Of a stretch of DNA of 64,000 bases, positions 1 to 7,849 are shown in pieces. The notes under the pieces were generated by a model. The model searched no databases, had not been told where the DNA came from, and saw only the letters and a list, made by a program, of their open reading frames with translations. The position numbers and the translations under genes were made by a program. Origin of the DNA: Cellulomonas sp. APG4 (GTDB lineage: Bacteria > Actinomycetota > Actinomycetes > Actinomycetales > Cellulomonadaceae); contig NZ_JAACYI010000002.1 of NCBI RefSeq assembly GCF_009996735.1, positions 124,001 through 188,000 of the forward strand. The letters are read 5' to 3'. The stretch's first letter is position 1. Every line of letters begins with the position of its first letter.

Positions 1-384
1 CAGCGGGAGCGCGCCGTCGTCGCGCTCGACCGTCTCGTAGGCGATCGCCGTGGTACCCGCGGTCAGGAGCGCGTCGGTGCAGGCCCTGCTCGCGGCCAGG
101 TGCAGGAAGGTGAACAGCAGCTGGTCGCGCCGCAGGTACGGGTACTCCTCGGCGACGGGCTCCTTGACCTTGCAGACCATCGGTGCGGCCCAGGCGTCGG
201 CGGCCGTGGCCACCACGTGGGCACCCGCCGCGACGTACGCGTCGTCCCCGATGCCCGAGCCGACCCCGGCCCCGGCCTGCACGAGCACCTCGTGACCAGC
301 GGCGACGAGCGCATGGACGCCCGCGGGCGTCAGCGCGACGCGGTACTCGTGGTTCTTGACCTCGCTGGGGACCCCGACCCGCAT
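1..384 (-). CDS. ald: Alanine dehydrogenase, 5' part (cut by window edge)
   Basis: Reading the minus strand from an ATG at 384 gives a protein beginning MRVGVPSEVKNHEYRVALTP, the typical N-terminus of the alanine dehydrogenase/PNT family. It continues with the conserved KVKEP segment and a FTFLHLA stretch. About 128 residues are visible; the NAD-binding half lies outside the window. Enzymes of this family convert L-alanine and NAD to pyruvate, ammonia and NADH in the cytoplasm. A GGAGGAGG Shine-Dalgarno sequence sits just upstream of the ATG, which fixes the start. It is divergent from the fructosamine-kinase-like gene. The start of the protein is clear, so the assignment is firm although the gene is incomplete. 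Confidence 0.93.
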   Translation of the reverse strand, partial: MRVGVPSEVKNHEYRVALTPAGVHALVAAGHEVLVQAGAGVGSGIGDDAYVAAGAHVVATAADAWAAPMVCKVKEPVAEEYPYLRRDQLLFTFLHLAASRACTDALLTAGTTAIAYETVERDDGALPL

Positions 385-470
385 GCTGCCTCCTCCGTCG
401 CCGTGCTGCGAGAATCCCACGTCGCAGCGGCGCGCGACAGCCCCTTTCGCGCGTCTGTGCCTACCCCATG

Positions 471-514
471 TGCGGAATCCACGAATCACCCCTCATCAGA
501 AGGCGTTTTCCGCA
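471..514. repeat. Inverted repeat in the ald / kinase divergent region
   Basis: TGCGGAA at 471-477 is mirrored by TTCCGCA at 508-514, giving two 7-base arms about 37 bases apart inside the 179-base divergent intergenic region. It could be an operator, since ald genes are often controlled by Lrp/AldR-type regulators, but no consensus was confirmed and a chance match is possible. Nothing else was recognised in this gap. Confidence 0.25.
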
Positions 515-563
515 GCACCGGCGAAAGCGGCGAACCGGTGCGTCCCGTGATGGACTGGGCTCC

Positions 564-1325
564 ATGACCGCCGTGTTCCTGAAGTCCCGGGAGAGCGCTC
601 CGGCGGGCTTCTTCGCCTGCGAGGCCGCGGGGCTGCGGTGGTTGGCGGACGCACGGGGGCCACGCGTGGTCCGTGTCCTGGACGTGCGGGACGACGCGAT
701 CGAGCTCGAGCGTCTGGAGCCGGCGCCGCCCACCGTCGCGTCGGCCGAGCAGCTCGGGACGGGGCTCGCGCGCATGCACGCGGCCCCCGCGGGGCACTTC
801 GGCTCCCCGCCGCCGGGATGGCGGGGTGACGGGTTCTTCGGGCCGCTCTCCGAGCCCTACCCCCTGCTCGCCGGTGAGCACGTGCGCTGGGGTCAGCACT
901 ACGCCCAGCACCGCGTGCGGCAGGTGCGGGACCTGTTGGCCACCCGTGCGGACACGCAGCTGCTCACGGGGCTCGACCGGCTCACCGAACGACTGCTGGA
1001 CGGCTTGTGGGACGACGACGAGCCACCGGCTCGCGTGCACGGCGACCTGTGGTCGGGCAACGTGGTGTGGACCGAGGCGGGCGCGACGCTCATCGACCCG
1101 GCCGCCCACTCGGGCCACCCGCTCGCCGACCTCGCGATGCTCGAGCTCTTCGGCCTGCCGTTCCTCCGTCACGTCGTCGCGGCGTACGAGGCGGCTCATC
1201 CCCTGCCGGACGGCTGGCGCGACCTCATCGGTCTGCACCAGGTCTACCCCGTGGGGATGCATGCGGTGCTGTTCGGCGGGGCCTACGTGGACCAGCTCAC
1301 CGAGCTGGTGGACCGCTACCGCTGA
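564..1325 (+). CDS. Fructosamine kinase family protein
   Basis: A 253-residue cytoplasmic protein of the fructosamine-3-kinase / aminoglycoside phosphotransferase fold. The catalytic-loop motif HGDLWSGN lies at residues 159-166 and the metal-binding IDP at about 177-179, as in kinases that phosphorylate ketoamine (glycation) adducts so that they break down. Bacterial members usually measure 250-290 residues, so the length fits. The ATG at 564 is chosen because the conserved N-terminus (FLKSRESAPAGFF) begins right after it; upstream codons in frame look non-coding. It stands alone, divergent from ald and convergent with the PASTA lipoprotein, with a strong hairpin behind it. The natural substrate is not shown by the sequence. 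Confidence 0.88.
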   Translation: MTAVFLKSRESAPAGFFACEAAGLRWLADARGPRVVRVLDVRDDAIELERLEPAPPTVASAEQLGTGLARMHAAPAGHFGSPPPGWRGDGFFGPLSEPYPLLAGEHVRWGQHYAQHRVRQVRDLLATRADTQLLTGLDRLTERLLDGLWDDDEPPARVHGDLWSGNVVWTEAGATLIDPAAHSGHPLADLAMLELFGLPFLRHVVAAYEAAHPLPDGWRDLIGLHQVYPVGMHAVLFGGAYVDQLTELVDRYR

Positions 1326-1363
1326 CGGTCGATCGATCGGCCGGCGCCGGGCGGTGCGGTGCC

Positions 1364-1399
1364 GCTCGCGTGACCCGGCCACGGCCGGGCCACGCGAGC
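1364..1399. terminator. Bidirectional hairpin terminator between convergent genes
   Basis: GCTCGCGTG at 1364-1372 pairs perfectly with CACGCGAGC at 1391-1399. One A/C mismatch follows, then an inner CCCGGC/GCCGGG stem closes a CACG tetraloop. It lies between the stop of the kinase gene (1325) and the end of the minus-strand lipoprotein gene (1422), where a two-way terminator is expected. No long T run follows, which is common in GC-rich actinobacteria. Confidence 0.65.
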
Positions 1400-1421
1400 C
1401 TTGCTGCGGGTCGGGTGCGGC

Positions 1422-1781
1422 TCAGCGCTCGCGGACGGTGAGCGTGACCACCTGACCGGGCTCGACGGTGCCCTCGTCGGGGCTCTGCGTGACGACCTGG
1501 TAGGCGGTCGGGTCCTCGACCTCGAGCGCGGCGCCGGTCTCGTCGACCACCTCGACCTCGAGGCCCAGGGCGGTCAGGTTCGCCTGTGCCGTCTCGAGCA
1601 CCAGGACGGTGACGTCAGGGATCTCGGCGGGGCCAGCCTCGGCACCCTCGTCGGTGGTCTCCTCGGTGGTCGAGGTCTCCTCGGTCTCGGGAGCGTCCTC
1701 GTCGGCCGCGCAACCGGCGGTCAGCAGAAGTGCGGCGGCGGCCAGCGCAGCGGCACCGGTCCGCAGGACGGAGTTCTTCAT
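1422..1781 (-). CDS. Lipoprotein with a single PASTA domain
   Basis: A 119-residue exported protein. Residues 1-24 form a lipoprotein signal ending in the lipobox LTAGC (Cys24). Residues 25-53 are an acidic, Thr/Glu-rich linker, and about 54-119 form one PASTA domain (IPDVTVLVL, QSPDEGTVEPG, VTLTV). PASTA domains are best known from the outer parts of PknB-type kinases and penicillin-binding proteins, where they bind muropeptide or help septal localisation; here the domain is tethered alone to the outer membrane face. A cell-wall sensing or adaptor role is inference. GAGGG-type ribosome-binding bases precede the ATG. The 261 bases upstream, to the end of the phosphatase gene, show no further gene. 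Confidence 0.82.
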   Translation of the reverse strand: MKNSVLRTGAAALAAAALLLTAGCAADEDAPETEETSTTEETTDEGAEAGPAEIPDVTVLVLETAQANLTALGLEVEVVDETGAALEVEDPTAYQVVTQSPDEGTVEPGQVVTLTVRER

Positions 1782-2042
1782 CGTGTGTGCCCTCCTGAGG
1801 CGTCGTCATGGGCGCGTCGTGTGTGCGCCCTGCCCGGGACGGCTCGACCGAGAGTGCTCGGAGGAGCAGCCCACGGTGGCGCGACCACGCTACGCGCTCG
1901 CAACGACACCGACGCACGGGATTAACACGGGGAAGCCTCCGACGCCCCGGGGACGTGCGCGTGCCGGGGGCCCGACGTGATCATCGACACACCCGGGCGA
2001 GTGGTGCCGCGGGTCGAGCAGGCGCCGGCGGGCCCCTGTCCG

Positions 2043-3650
2043 TCAGTGCGCGACGCGGTGGACGAGCGCGGCGACGTCGTCGGCCGCGCCGCCCGGGAGC
2101 ATCCGCGTCAACAGCTCGTCGAGCGAGAGGCGCCCCTGGGCCTCGAGCTCACCCACGGTGCGCTCGAGCCGCGCGAGCCCCGCGCTCAGGGACTCGCCCC
2201 GCCGCTCGACCAGTCCGTCGGTGAAGAGCACCAGGGTGTCCCCCGCGCCCACGTCGCGTGAGGCTCGCGGCCGGGGACCGCGGTGGACCGCGAGCGGGGC
2301 ACCGCCGGCCTGGTCGAGCCACGCGGAGCCGCCGTCGGCACGCCGCAGCAACGGCGGCAGGTGTCCCGCCGAGCTGTAGCTGAGGCGTCCGGCGGCGGGG
2401 TCGAGCACGGCGCAGAACACCGTCGTGCACTCGGCACCAGGGAGCGTCTCCGCGAACCGGTCGAGCGCCGCGAGCGTGCCCGCCGCGTCACCGTCCTCGA
2501 GGACGATCGCCCGGGCCGCCGCGCGCAGCTGGCCCATCACGGCGGCAGAACGCAGGCCGTGGCCCACGCAGTCCCCGACCACCAGGGCGAGGCGCCCGTC
2601 GCGCAGCTCGACGACGTCGTACCAGTCACCCCCCACAGCGAGCGAGCGGTCCGCGGGCCGGTAGCGCGCCTCGAGGCCCGGCACGTCAGGCAGGTCCGGG
2701 AGCATCGCCTGCTGCAGCGCGTCGCTGACGACCCGCAGCTCGTGCACCTCTCGCGTGTGCCGCAGCGTGCTGGTCAGGGCCGTGCCGATCGTGACGGCGA
2801 CGAGGTCGAGGAACCGGCTGTGACCCGCGTCGAAGGGGCGGCGGGGGCTTCCCTCGAGCACCACGACACCGGCGGCACGCGCGTCCCGCGTGCCCGCGAG
2901 GGGCGCGACCAGGCACGAGCCGATCCGCACGGCCGCGAGCGTGCGGGCGACGGACCCGAGGACGTCCCGCGTGACCGTGAGCGGCAGCGGTGCGCGCGTG
3001 ACCCCGATCTGCTCGGGGGACTCGTCCCCGGCCCACAGGTAGACGCCGCCCGAGCGGATGTCGGCGCTGTCCTCGAGTGCCGTGACGACGGCGCCCGCGA
3101 GCTCGTCGACCCCGCCGCCGAGGTCGGCGAGCGTGGCCGCGAGGCCGGTGACGAACTCGAGCCGCCGTCGGTCCACCACGCTCTCGGTGGTCTCGTAGGC
3201 GATGTCGAGCACGCCCGCCACCGCCCCGCGCTCGTCGCGCAGCGCGCTGTAGGAGTAGCTGAAGAACGCCTCCTCGAGGAAGCCCGAGCGGTGCATCATG
3301 AGCAGCTGGTCGACCTGCCACGACGGGCGCCCGGTGTCGAGCACCTCGCGGAAGATCGGGGCGATGTCGTCCCAGATCTCGCTCCACACGACTGCGGTGG
3401 GCGCCCCCATCGCCGCCGGGTGCTTGTCCGCGGCGAGGAGGCGGTACCCGTCGTTGTAGATCATCGTGAGCTCGGGGCCCCAGGTGACCAGCACGGGGAA
3501 CCTCGTGCCGAAGCACATCACGACGGCCGCACGCAGCGCGGGGGGCCAGTCCTCGGGCGGACCGAGCACCGTGCGCGACCAGTCCGTCGCGCGGACCAGC
3601 TCACCGGTCTCGGACCCCTCGGTGGCCTGGAGGAGCCAGTCCGGTGTCAT
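2043..3650 (-). CDS. PAS-GAF-PP2C (SpoIIE-type) serine phosphatase
   Basis: A 535-residue soluble regulatory phosphatase. An N-terminal PAS-like region (about 20-165, with VTWGPELTMIYNDGY and W-rich motifs) is followed by a GAF domain (about 165-305) and a SpoIIE/RsbU-type PP2C domain from about 330 to the end. The PP2C motifs GGDWYDV near 345, VVGDCVGHG, FTDGL and the terminal DDVAALV supply the metal-binding aspartates. Such proteins dephosphorylate anti-sigma-factor antagonists (STAS proteins) in response to a sensed signal. No partner STAS or RsbW gene lies nearby. Start: ATG 3650 lies 6 bases after a TAGACT -10 element, so the mRNA is probably leaderless. Confidence 0.88.
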   Translation of the reverse strand: MTPDWLLQATEGSETGELVRATDWSRTVLGPPEDWPPALRAAVVMCFGTRFPVLVTWGPELTMIYNDGYRLLAADKHPAAMGAPTAVVWSEIWDDIAPIFREVLDTGRPSWQVDQLLMMHRSGFLEEAFFSYSYSALRDERGAVAGVLDIAYETTESVVDRRRLEFVTGLAATLADLGGGVDELAGAVVTALEDSADIRSGGVYLWAGDESPEQIGVTRAPLPLTVTRDVLGSVARTLAAVRIGSCLVAPLAGTRDARAAGVVVLEGSPRRPFDAGHSRFLDLVAVTIGTALTSTLRHTREVHELRVVSDALQQAMLPDLPDVPGLEARYRPADRSLAVGGDWYDVVELRDGRLALVVGDCVGHGLRSAAVMGQLRAAARAIVLEDGDAAGTLAALDRFAETLPGAECTTVFCAVLDPAAGRLSYSSAGHLPPLLRRADGGSAWLDQAGGAPLAVHRGPRPRASRDVGAGDTLVLFTDGLVERRGESLSAGLARLERTVGELEAQGRLSLDELLTRMLPGGAADDVAALVHRVAH

Positions 3651-3656
3651 CCCCGG

Positions 3657-3662
3657 AGTCTA
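3657..3662 (-). promoter_or_regulatory. -10 element of the PP2C phosphatase gene, leaderless type
   Basis: On the minus strand TAGACT is followed after 6 bases by the ATG at 3650. In actinobacteria this spacing places the transcription start on or next to the start codon. No Shine-Dalgarno sequence is present. Confidence 0.6.
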
Positions 3663-3777
3663 GGGACGTTCACCCGAGCCGCACGCGCTCGAGCGGACGC
3701 GGGACGTTGGCACGTGGCGCAGGTGGTGACCACGCGACAGCCTCGTGGCCTGTCCGAGGCCGAGACCGGGACGGGAC

Positions 3778-4404
3778 CTACGTCGCGCCGGGCGCGTGGG
3801 GGTGCGGTGCGTGGGAGCGCAGCTCGCGCAGCACGTGGACGAGCAGGCGGTCGAACGTCGCGGGGGCGTGGGAGTTGACGTCGTGGCCCGCCCGCGGGAC
3901 CACGTGGAGCTGGGCACGCGGGTGGGCGACGAGGAACCGCCGCTCGTCGAGCCGCAGCGGGTCGCGCGCACCGTTGACCAGGTGCACCGGCAACGGGAGG
4001 TGCACGTGCTCGGCGAGCCTGCGCAGGTCGCCGATGGGCGAGTAGCCACGCATCGCCGCGAGCATGTCGGCCACCACGTGCCAGGTGTGGCGGCCGGGCC
4101 GCAGGGCCTCCGCGAGCCGCAGCGACGCCCAGCGGTAGAAGCGCAGCGGCTTGCCGCGGATCTCCGTCGAGCACCCCGACAGCACGAGGCCCGCGACCTT
4201 GCGCGGGTGGCGGGCCGCGTACGCGAGCGACGCGTAGCCGCCGAGCGAGAGTCCGACGAGCACGGGCGGCTGCGCACAGCCGACGACCGCGTGGTCGATC
4301 GCCCGCAGGGCGCCCCGGAAGGTGAAGCGCTCGTCGAGCCGGCTGCCGTGCCCGGGCAGGTCCACAGTGACGGCGGTGTGGCCGTGCTCGCGCACGGTGC
4401 GCAC
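3778..4404 (-). CDS. Alpha/beta hydrolase, 5' end unresolved
   Basis: A serine hydrolase of the alpha/beta fold. Counting from the GTG at 4404, the nucleophile elbow GLSLGGYAS puts Ser at 53, with Asp148 (GARDPLR) and His174 (RAGHDVN) completing the triad; these are family inferences from spacing. The GTG at 4404 cannot be the biological start, because the same frame continues upstream with VVFVHGTRTS, the strand-loop holding the oxyanion hole, back to about 4476. No ATG, GTG or TTG occurs in that frame before a stop near 4580. A frameshift, a sequencing error or a rare AUC start at 4464 (GAGG 9 bases upstream) could explain this. Substrate unknown. Confidence 0.75.
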   Translation of the reverse strand: MRTVREHGHTAVTVDLPGHGSRLDERFTFRGALRAIDHAVVGCAQPPVLVGLSLGGYASLAYAARHPRKVAGLVLSGCSTEIRGKPLRFYRWASLRLAEALRPGRHTWHVVADMLAAMRGYSPIGDLRRLAEHVHLPLPVHLVNGARDPLRLDERRFLVAHPRAQLHVVPRAGHDVNSHAPATFDRLLVHVLRELRSHAPHPHAPGAT

Positions 4405-4587
4405 CTGGCGCGCCCAGATCGCCGAGCTGGTCCGGGTGCCGTGGACGAAGACGACGGGATGGATGGGGACGACCTCACACGGACGGACGGGCCGGACGCT
4501 CCGCGGCGCACCGGCTCGTCCAGGATAGGCCGCGGCCGGCGACGACGCGGGGTCGCGTCCGGGAGGTTCCGCTCAGAGCGGAGCGCC

Positions 4588-6966
4588 GTGCGCGGAGGAG
4601 CCCTCAAGTCCGCACCCCGGGCGGACGATGACGTCGAGGTGAAGGGCGGGACCCCGGCACGGCTCGAACAACCCGTCGCCCTCGGCGTCGGGTGGGTCGG
4701 CGCTGCGGCCGGTCTGACCGTGCTGGCCGCCGTGCGCGGTGACGGCACGTGGCTCGTCGTGCGCGACGTCGCGCTCGCCGCGACGTTCCTCGCGGCGGCC
4801 GTCCAGCTGACGAGGCGGTCGCGGTCGGCCAGGACGGCTGCCGACTCGGAGCTGCGTCTGTGGCAGGCGTTCGCGCTCGCGTTCTACGTCCTCGCCCTCG
4901 CCTCGTCGCTGCAGGTGCTGCTCGTCCACGTGGTCACGCTGCCGCTCGAGGTCGGGGTGGGCGCGGCCGGCTTCGTCGCCGCCTCGGCGCTCGCGGTGAT
5001 GTACCAGGGCCTGATCCGGTGGAACCGTGTCGCGGGCCTCACCGGCGACCCGGGCGACTGGCTCAACGGCGTCGCGGCGGTCCTCGTCGGCGTGGCGCTC
5101 GCCAACGTCGTGCTCGCCGCCGTCGACGCGGCACCCACGGCTCCCACGGGCTGGGTGCTGCAGGGCGCGCTCGTCCGCCTCGTGGGCGCGGTCGTGGTGC
5201 TGGGCACCGTCGTGTCGCTTGCCGGTCTCGGCGGGCTCGCGCGCGATCGTCGGCTCTGGTTCGTCACCGTCGCGCTCGGGCTCGTCGTCGCGGGCGAGGT
5301 CTCCTTCGTCATGGGCTCGGGTGACGCCGGTACCGCACGTCAGCTCGTGCTCGCCTGGACCGTCGCGACCGTCTGCATCAGCGTCGCGGCGGCCGCCCGC
5401 GTCCCAGCGGTCCGGTCCAGGCCGGCCACCACCCTGGCGCCCACCGTGGGAGCCCTAGTCGTGCTCGCGGTCGCCGTCTCCGTCGCCCTGCTCGTCGCTC
5501 GCGGTCTCGCCGTCGCACCGGGCGAGGACGTCGCCTCCGCCCTGGGGATCGCCGCGTTGCTCGCCGTCGTCGCCGCCCTGCTCGCCGGCGCACGGATCGG
5601 TCGTCTCGTCCGCGACCTGGTCCACCTCGCCCAGAGCCGGCACGAGGCGCTGACGGACGACCTGACAGGCGTCGCCAACCGCCGCGCACTGGTCACGCAC
5701 CTGACCGACAGGCTCGCCCGAGGCAGGGCGACCACGCTCCTGGTCGTCGACCTGGACCGCTTCACGAGCATCAACGACCGGTACGGGCACACCGCCGGGG
5801 ACGCCCTGCTCCGATTCGTCGCCGACCGTCTCGTGGGGGCGGTCGCGGGCGACGGGATCGTCGCGCGCCTCGGCGGCGACGAGTTCGCCGTCGTCCTCGA
5901 CACGTCGCCGACGGACCCGCGCCTCATGGGTGAGCGTCTCGCGGTCGTCGCGGGATCGACCCTCGAGATCGACGGTCGACGGGTCCGCGCGAACGCGAGC
6001 GTGGGCGTCGCCCAGGCACCCGAGCACGACCAGGTCGATCCCGACGAGCTGCTGCGGCGCGCGGACGCAGCCCTCTCGCGGGCGAAGGCGAGGGGCTCGG
6101 GCACCGACCTGTACGACGAGGAGATCGACCGGGCCGTGCACGAGCGCGCGCGCCGCACCGACGAGCTGCGACGGGTCCTCGCCCCGTTCGGTCTCCGCGG
6201 CCACGCCCTCGTGGTCCACTACCAGCCGCAGATCGACCTGCGGGACGACACGGTCCGCGGGGTCGAGGCGCTGGTGCGCTGGCAGCATCCGGGGCACGGG
6301 CTGCTCTCCCCGGCGCAGTTCATCGACCTCGCCGAGCAGGACGGCCTCATGGGACCCCTCACGAGCGAGGTGCTCCGCCAGGCCGCACGCGATGCCGTGC
6401 AGTGGCGCGCGGTCGGGGTGACGCTGCGGGTCTCGGTCAACATCTCGGCGTCCTTCCTCGCGGACCCGGACCTGCTGCCGCTCGTCGACGACGTCCTGGA
6501 GACGACGGGCCTGCCGCCGGCCGACCTCGTGCTCGAGGTGACCGAGTCCACGCTCATGGACGACCCCGAGCGCGGGCTTCAGGCGGCCCGTGCCATCAGG
6601 TCCCGCGGCGTCGGCCTGAGCATCGACGACTACGGCACGGGTTACTCCTCGCTGTCCTACCTGCGCGACCTGCCCGCGACCGAGCTCAAGCTGGACCGGT
6701 CGTTCACCCGCCGTCTGCTGGACGACGACCGGACACGCGCGATCGTGACGGCGACGGCGGATCTCGCCCACCGTCTGGAGCTCCGGTTGATCGCCGAGGG
6801 CGTCGAGGACGAGCAGACGCTCGCGGCGGTCCGCGAGCTGGGCTGCGACGAGGTCCAGGGATTCGTCCACAGCCGCCCCCGGCCCGCGGGTGAGGTGCTG
6901 GGGTGGGTGCAGGCACGGGAGGGGACACCCGCGGCCCGGTCCGACGGGATCGGCTGGGCGCTGTAG
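4588..6966 (+). CDS. Membrane-bound GGDEF-EAL cyclic-di-GMP protein
   Basis: About 792 residues. The first 330 residues carry roughly ten hydrophobic helices, forming an integral-membrane sensor region. A GGDEF domain follows, with intact GGDEF at about 429-433, then an EAL domain with EAL at about 560-562, DDYGTGYSS, KLDRSF and AEGVED. Both active sites look complete, so the protein may make and break cyclic-di-GMP; which dominates cannot be read from sequence. The RxxD inhibitory site usually placed before GGDEF is missing (AGDG instead). Start is uncertain: GTG 4588 has a weak GGAG upstream, and GTG 4639 is the alternative. The gene is divergent from the hydrolase. Confidence 0.9.
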   Translation: MRGGALKSAPRADDDVEVKGGTPARLEQPVALGVGWVGAAAGLTVLAAVRGDGTWLVVRDVALAATFLAAAVQLTRRSRSARTAADSELRLWQAFALAFYVLALASSLQVLLVHVVTLPLEVGVGAAGFVAASALAVMYQGLIRWNRVAGLTGDPGDWLNGVAAVLVGVALANVVLAAVDAAPTAPTGWVLQGALVRLVGAVVVLGTVVSLAGLGGLARDRRLWFVTVALGLVVAGEVSFVMGSGDAGTARQLVLAWTVATVCISVAAAARVPAVRSRPATTLAPTVGALVVLAVAVSVALLVARGLAVAPGEDVASALGIAALLAVVAALLAGARIGRLVRDLVHLAQSRHEALTDDLTGVANRRALVTHLTDRLARGRATTLLVVDLDRFTSINDRYGHTAGDALLRFVADRLVGAVAGDGIVARLGGDEFAVVLDTSPTDPRLMGERLAVVAGSTLEIDGRRVRANASVGVAQAPEHDQVDPDELLRRADAALSRAKARGSGTDLYDEEIDRAVHERARRTDELRRVLAPFGLRGHALVVHYQPQIDLRDDTVRGVEALVRWQHPGHGLLSPAQFIDLAEQDGLMGPLTSEVLRQAARDAVQWRAVGVTLRVSVNISASFLADPDLLPLVDDVLETTGLPPADLVLEVTESTLMDDPERGLQAARAIRSRGVGLSIDDYGTGYSSLSYLRDLPATELKLDRSFTRRLLDDDRTRAIVTATADLAHRLELRLIAEGVEDEQTLAAVRELGCDEVQGFVHSRPRPAGEVLGWVQAREGTPAARSDGIGWAL

Positions 6967-6993
6967 CCGGGCACGAGGGACCGCGCGGAGGGT

Positions 6994-7719
6994 CTACCGG
7001 TCCTGCACCAGCCGTGGCGACCCGACGCGCGTGCTCACCCCTGGCGAGAAGTGCACGAGCGGAGCCCCGGGCGGGAGCTCGAGGCCGGCGACGTCGCACG
7101 GCAGGGCGGTGAGCTCGACTCGCGCGTCGTGCAGGGGCCAGGGCGGGTGCTCGACGGGGACGTGCACGAGTCGGCGGCCCACGCGACCCCAGGTCCCCCA
7201 CCGGCCGGTGAGGGCGTCGAGCAGCTCGCTGCGGTCGGCGTCGGCGATCGCGGGGCCCACCGTGGTGTGCGCCTCGAAGCGTTCGTCGCGGTCGGTCCCC
7301 AGACCCGCGAACGCGTACGTGTGCACGCCGTCGGGCGCACGCACGGCTGACGACGCGGCGTGCACGTAGGGCAGGCCGACCAGTCGCATGGCCCGCACGA
7401 ACGACCGGCGCGGGCAGACGAGGCGGAAGAACCACACGCCGGTGCGGCCACCCGGCCCGCGCACGTAGGTGCGCACGTTGCACTCGGGGAACGTGGACCA
7501 GCGGGGGTGCGCGGGCAGGCCGGGCATGCGCACGTCCCGCATACGGAAGGGCACGACGGCGAGCCACGCGTCGCCGTCGAGCACCTCGACCTCGAGCCCC
7601 CGCGGGAGCCGCTGCTGGACGGCTCCGGCGTCCACGCGCCAGTGCAGGAACGTGAGGTCCGCCCAGTCCTGGAGGTTCACCGCGCGTCGGATCGCGTACT
7701 CGGGGTCTCGACCGGCCAC
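6994..7719 (-). CDS. DUF2071 (YqjF-like) family protein
   Basis: A 241-residue soluble protein matching the DUF2071 family: LTFLHWRVD near the start, the LPRGLEVEVLDGDAWLAVVP block, a central RTYVRGPGGRTGVWFFRL block and the PYVHA segment. The family has an acetoacetate-decarboxylase-like fold, but its reaction is not established, so no function is assigned. The GTG at 7719 is taken as the start because it sits 6 bases after CAGGAT, a leaderless-type promoter, and because the conserved region begins about 15 residues later. It converges with the GGDEF-EAL gene and diverges from the protease gene. Confidence 0.8.
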   Translation of the reverse strand: MAGRDPEYAIRRAVNLQDWADLTFLHWRVDAGAVQQRLPRGLEVEVLDGDAWLAVVPFRMRDVRMPGLPAHPRWSTFPECNVRTYVRGPGGRTGVWFFRLVCPRRSFVRAMRLVGLPYVHAASSAVRAPDGVHTYAFAGLGTDRDERFEAHTTVGPAIADADRSELLDALTGRWGTWGRVGRRLVHVPVEHPPWPLHDARVELTALPCDVAGLELPPGAPLVHFSPGVSTRVGSPRLVQDR

Positions 7720-7725
7720 GGGGAC

Positions 7726-7731
7726 ATCCTG
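7726..7731 (-). promoter_or_regulatory. Probable -10 element of the DUF2071 gene
   Basis: CAGGAT on the minus strand lies 6 bases before the GTG at 7719. It differs from the TANNNT pattern only at the first base. No ribosome-binding site is visible, which fits a leaderless mRNA. Confidence 0.4.
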
Positions 7732-7795
7732 CCGCGTCCCGGCCGCGGTCGAAGATCAACTCGTTCGGCCCACGCGCTCCGTGCGCCGGGTTCCC

Positions 7796-7801
7796 TAGCC
7801 T
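7796..7801 (+). promoter_or_regulatory. Probable -10 element of the sorted metalloprotease gene
   Basis: TAGCCT at this position would start transcription near 7808, giving a leader of about 40 bases before the ATG at 7850. A weak GGAAG lies 5 bases before that ATG. Confidence 0.4.
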
Positions 7802-7849
7802 CGCGATGGTCCCGTGCCTGGGACGTTCGTCCTGCCTGAACGGAAGCCG

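Noticed and set aside
3740-3760. GCCTCG/CGAGGC hairpin after the hydrolase gene
   Set aside because: Six base pairs with a 9-base loop and no T run; too weak to call a terminator.
2283-3878. Plus-strand 531-codon frame over the PP2C phosphatase
   Set aside because: It is Arg/Pro/Ala/Val-rich, matches no domain, and lies exactly opposite the recognised phosphatase with correct motifs.
3745-4587. Long upstream extension of the GGDEF-EAL reading frame
   Set aside because: It runs antisense across the hydrolase gene, has no hydrophobic or domain signal, and its composition is that of a shadow frame in GC-rich DNA.
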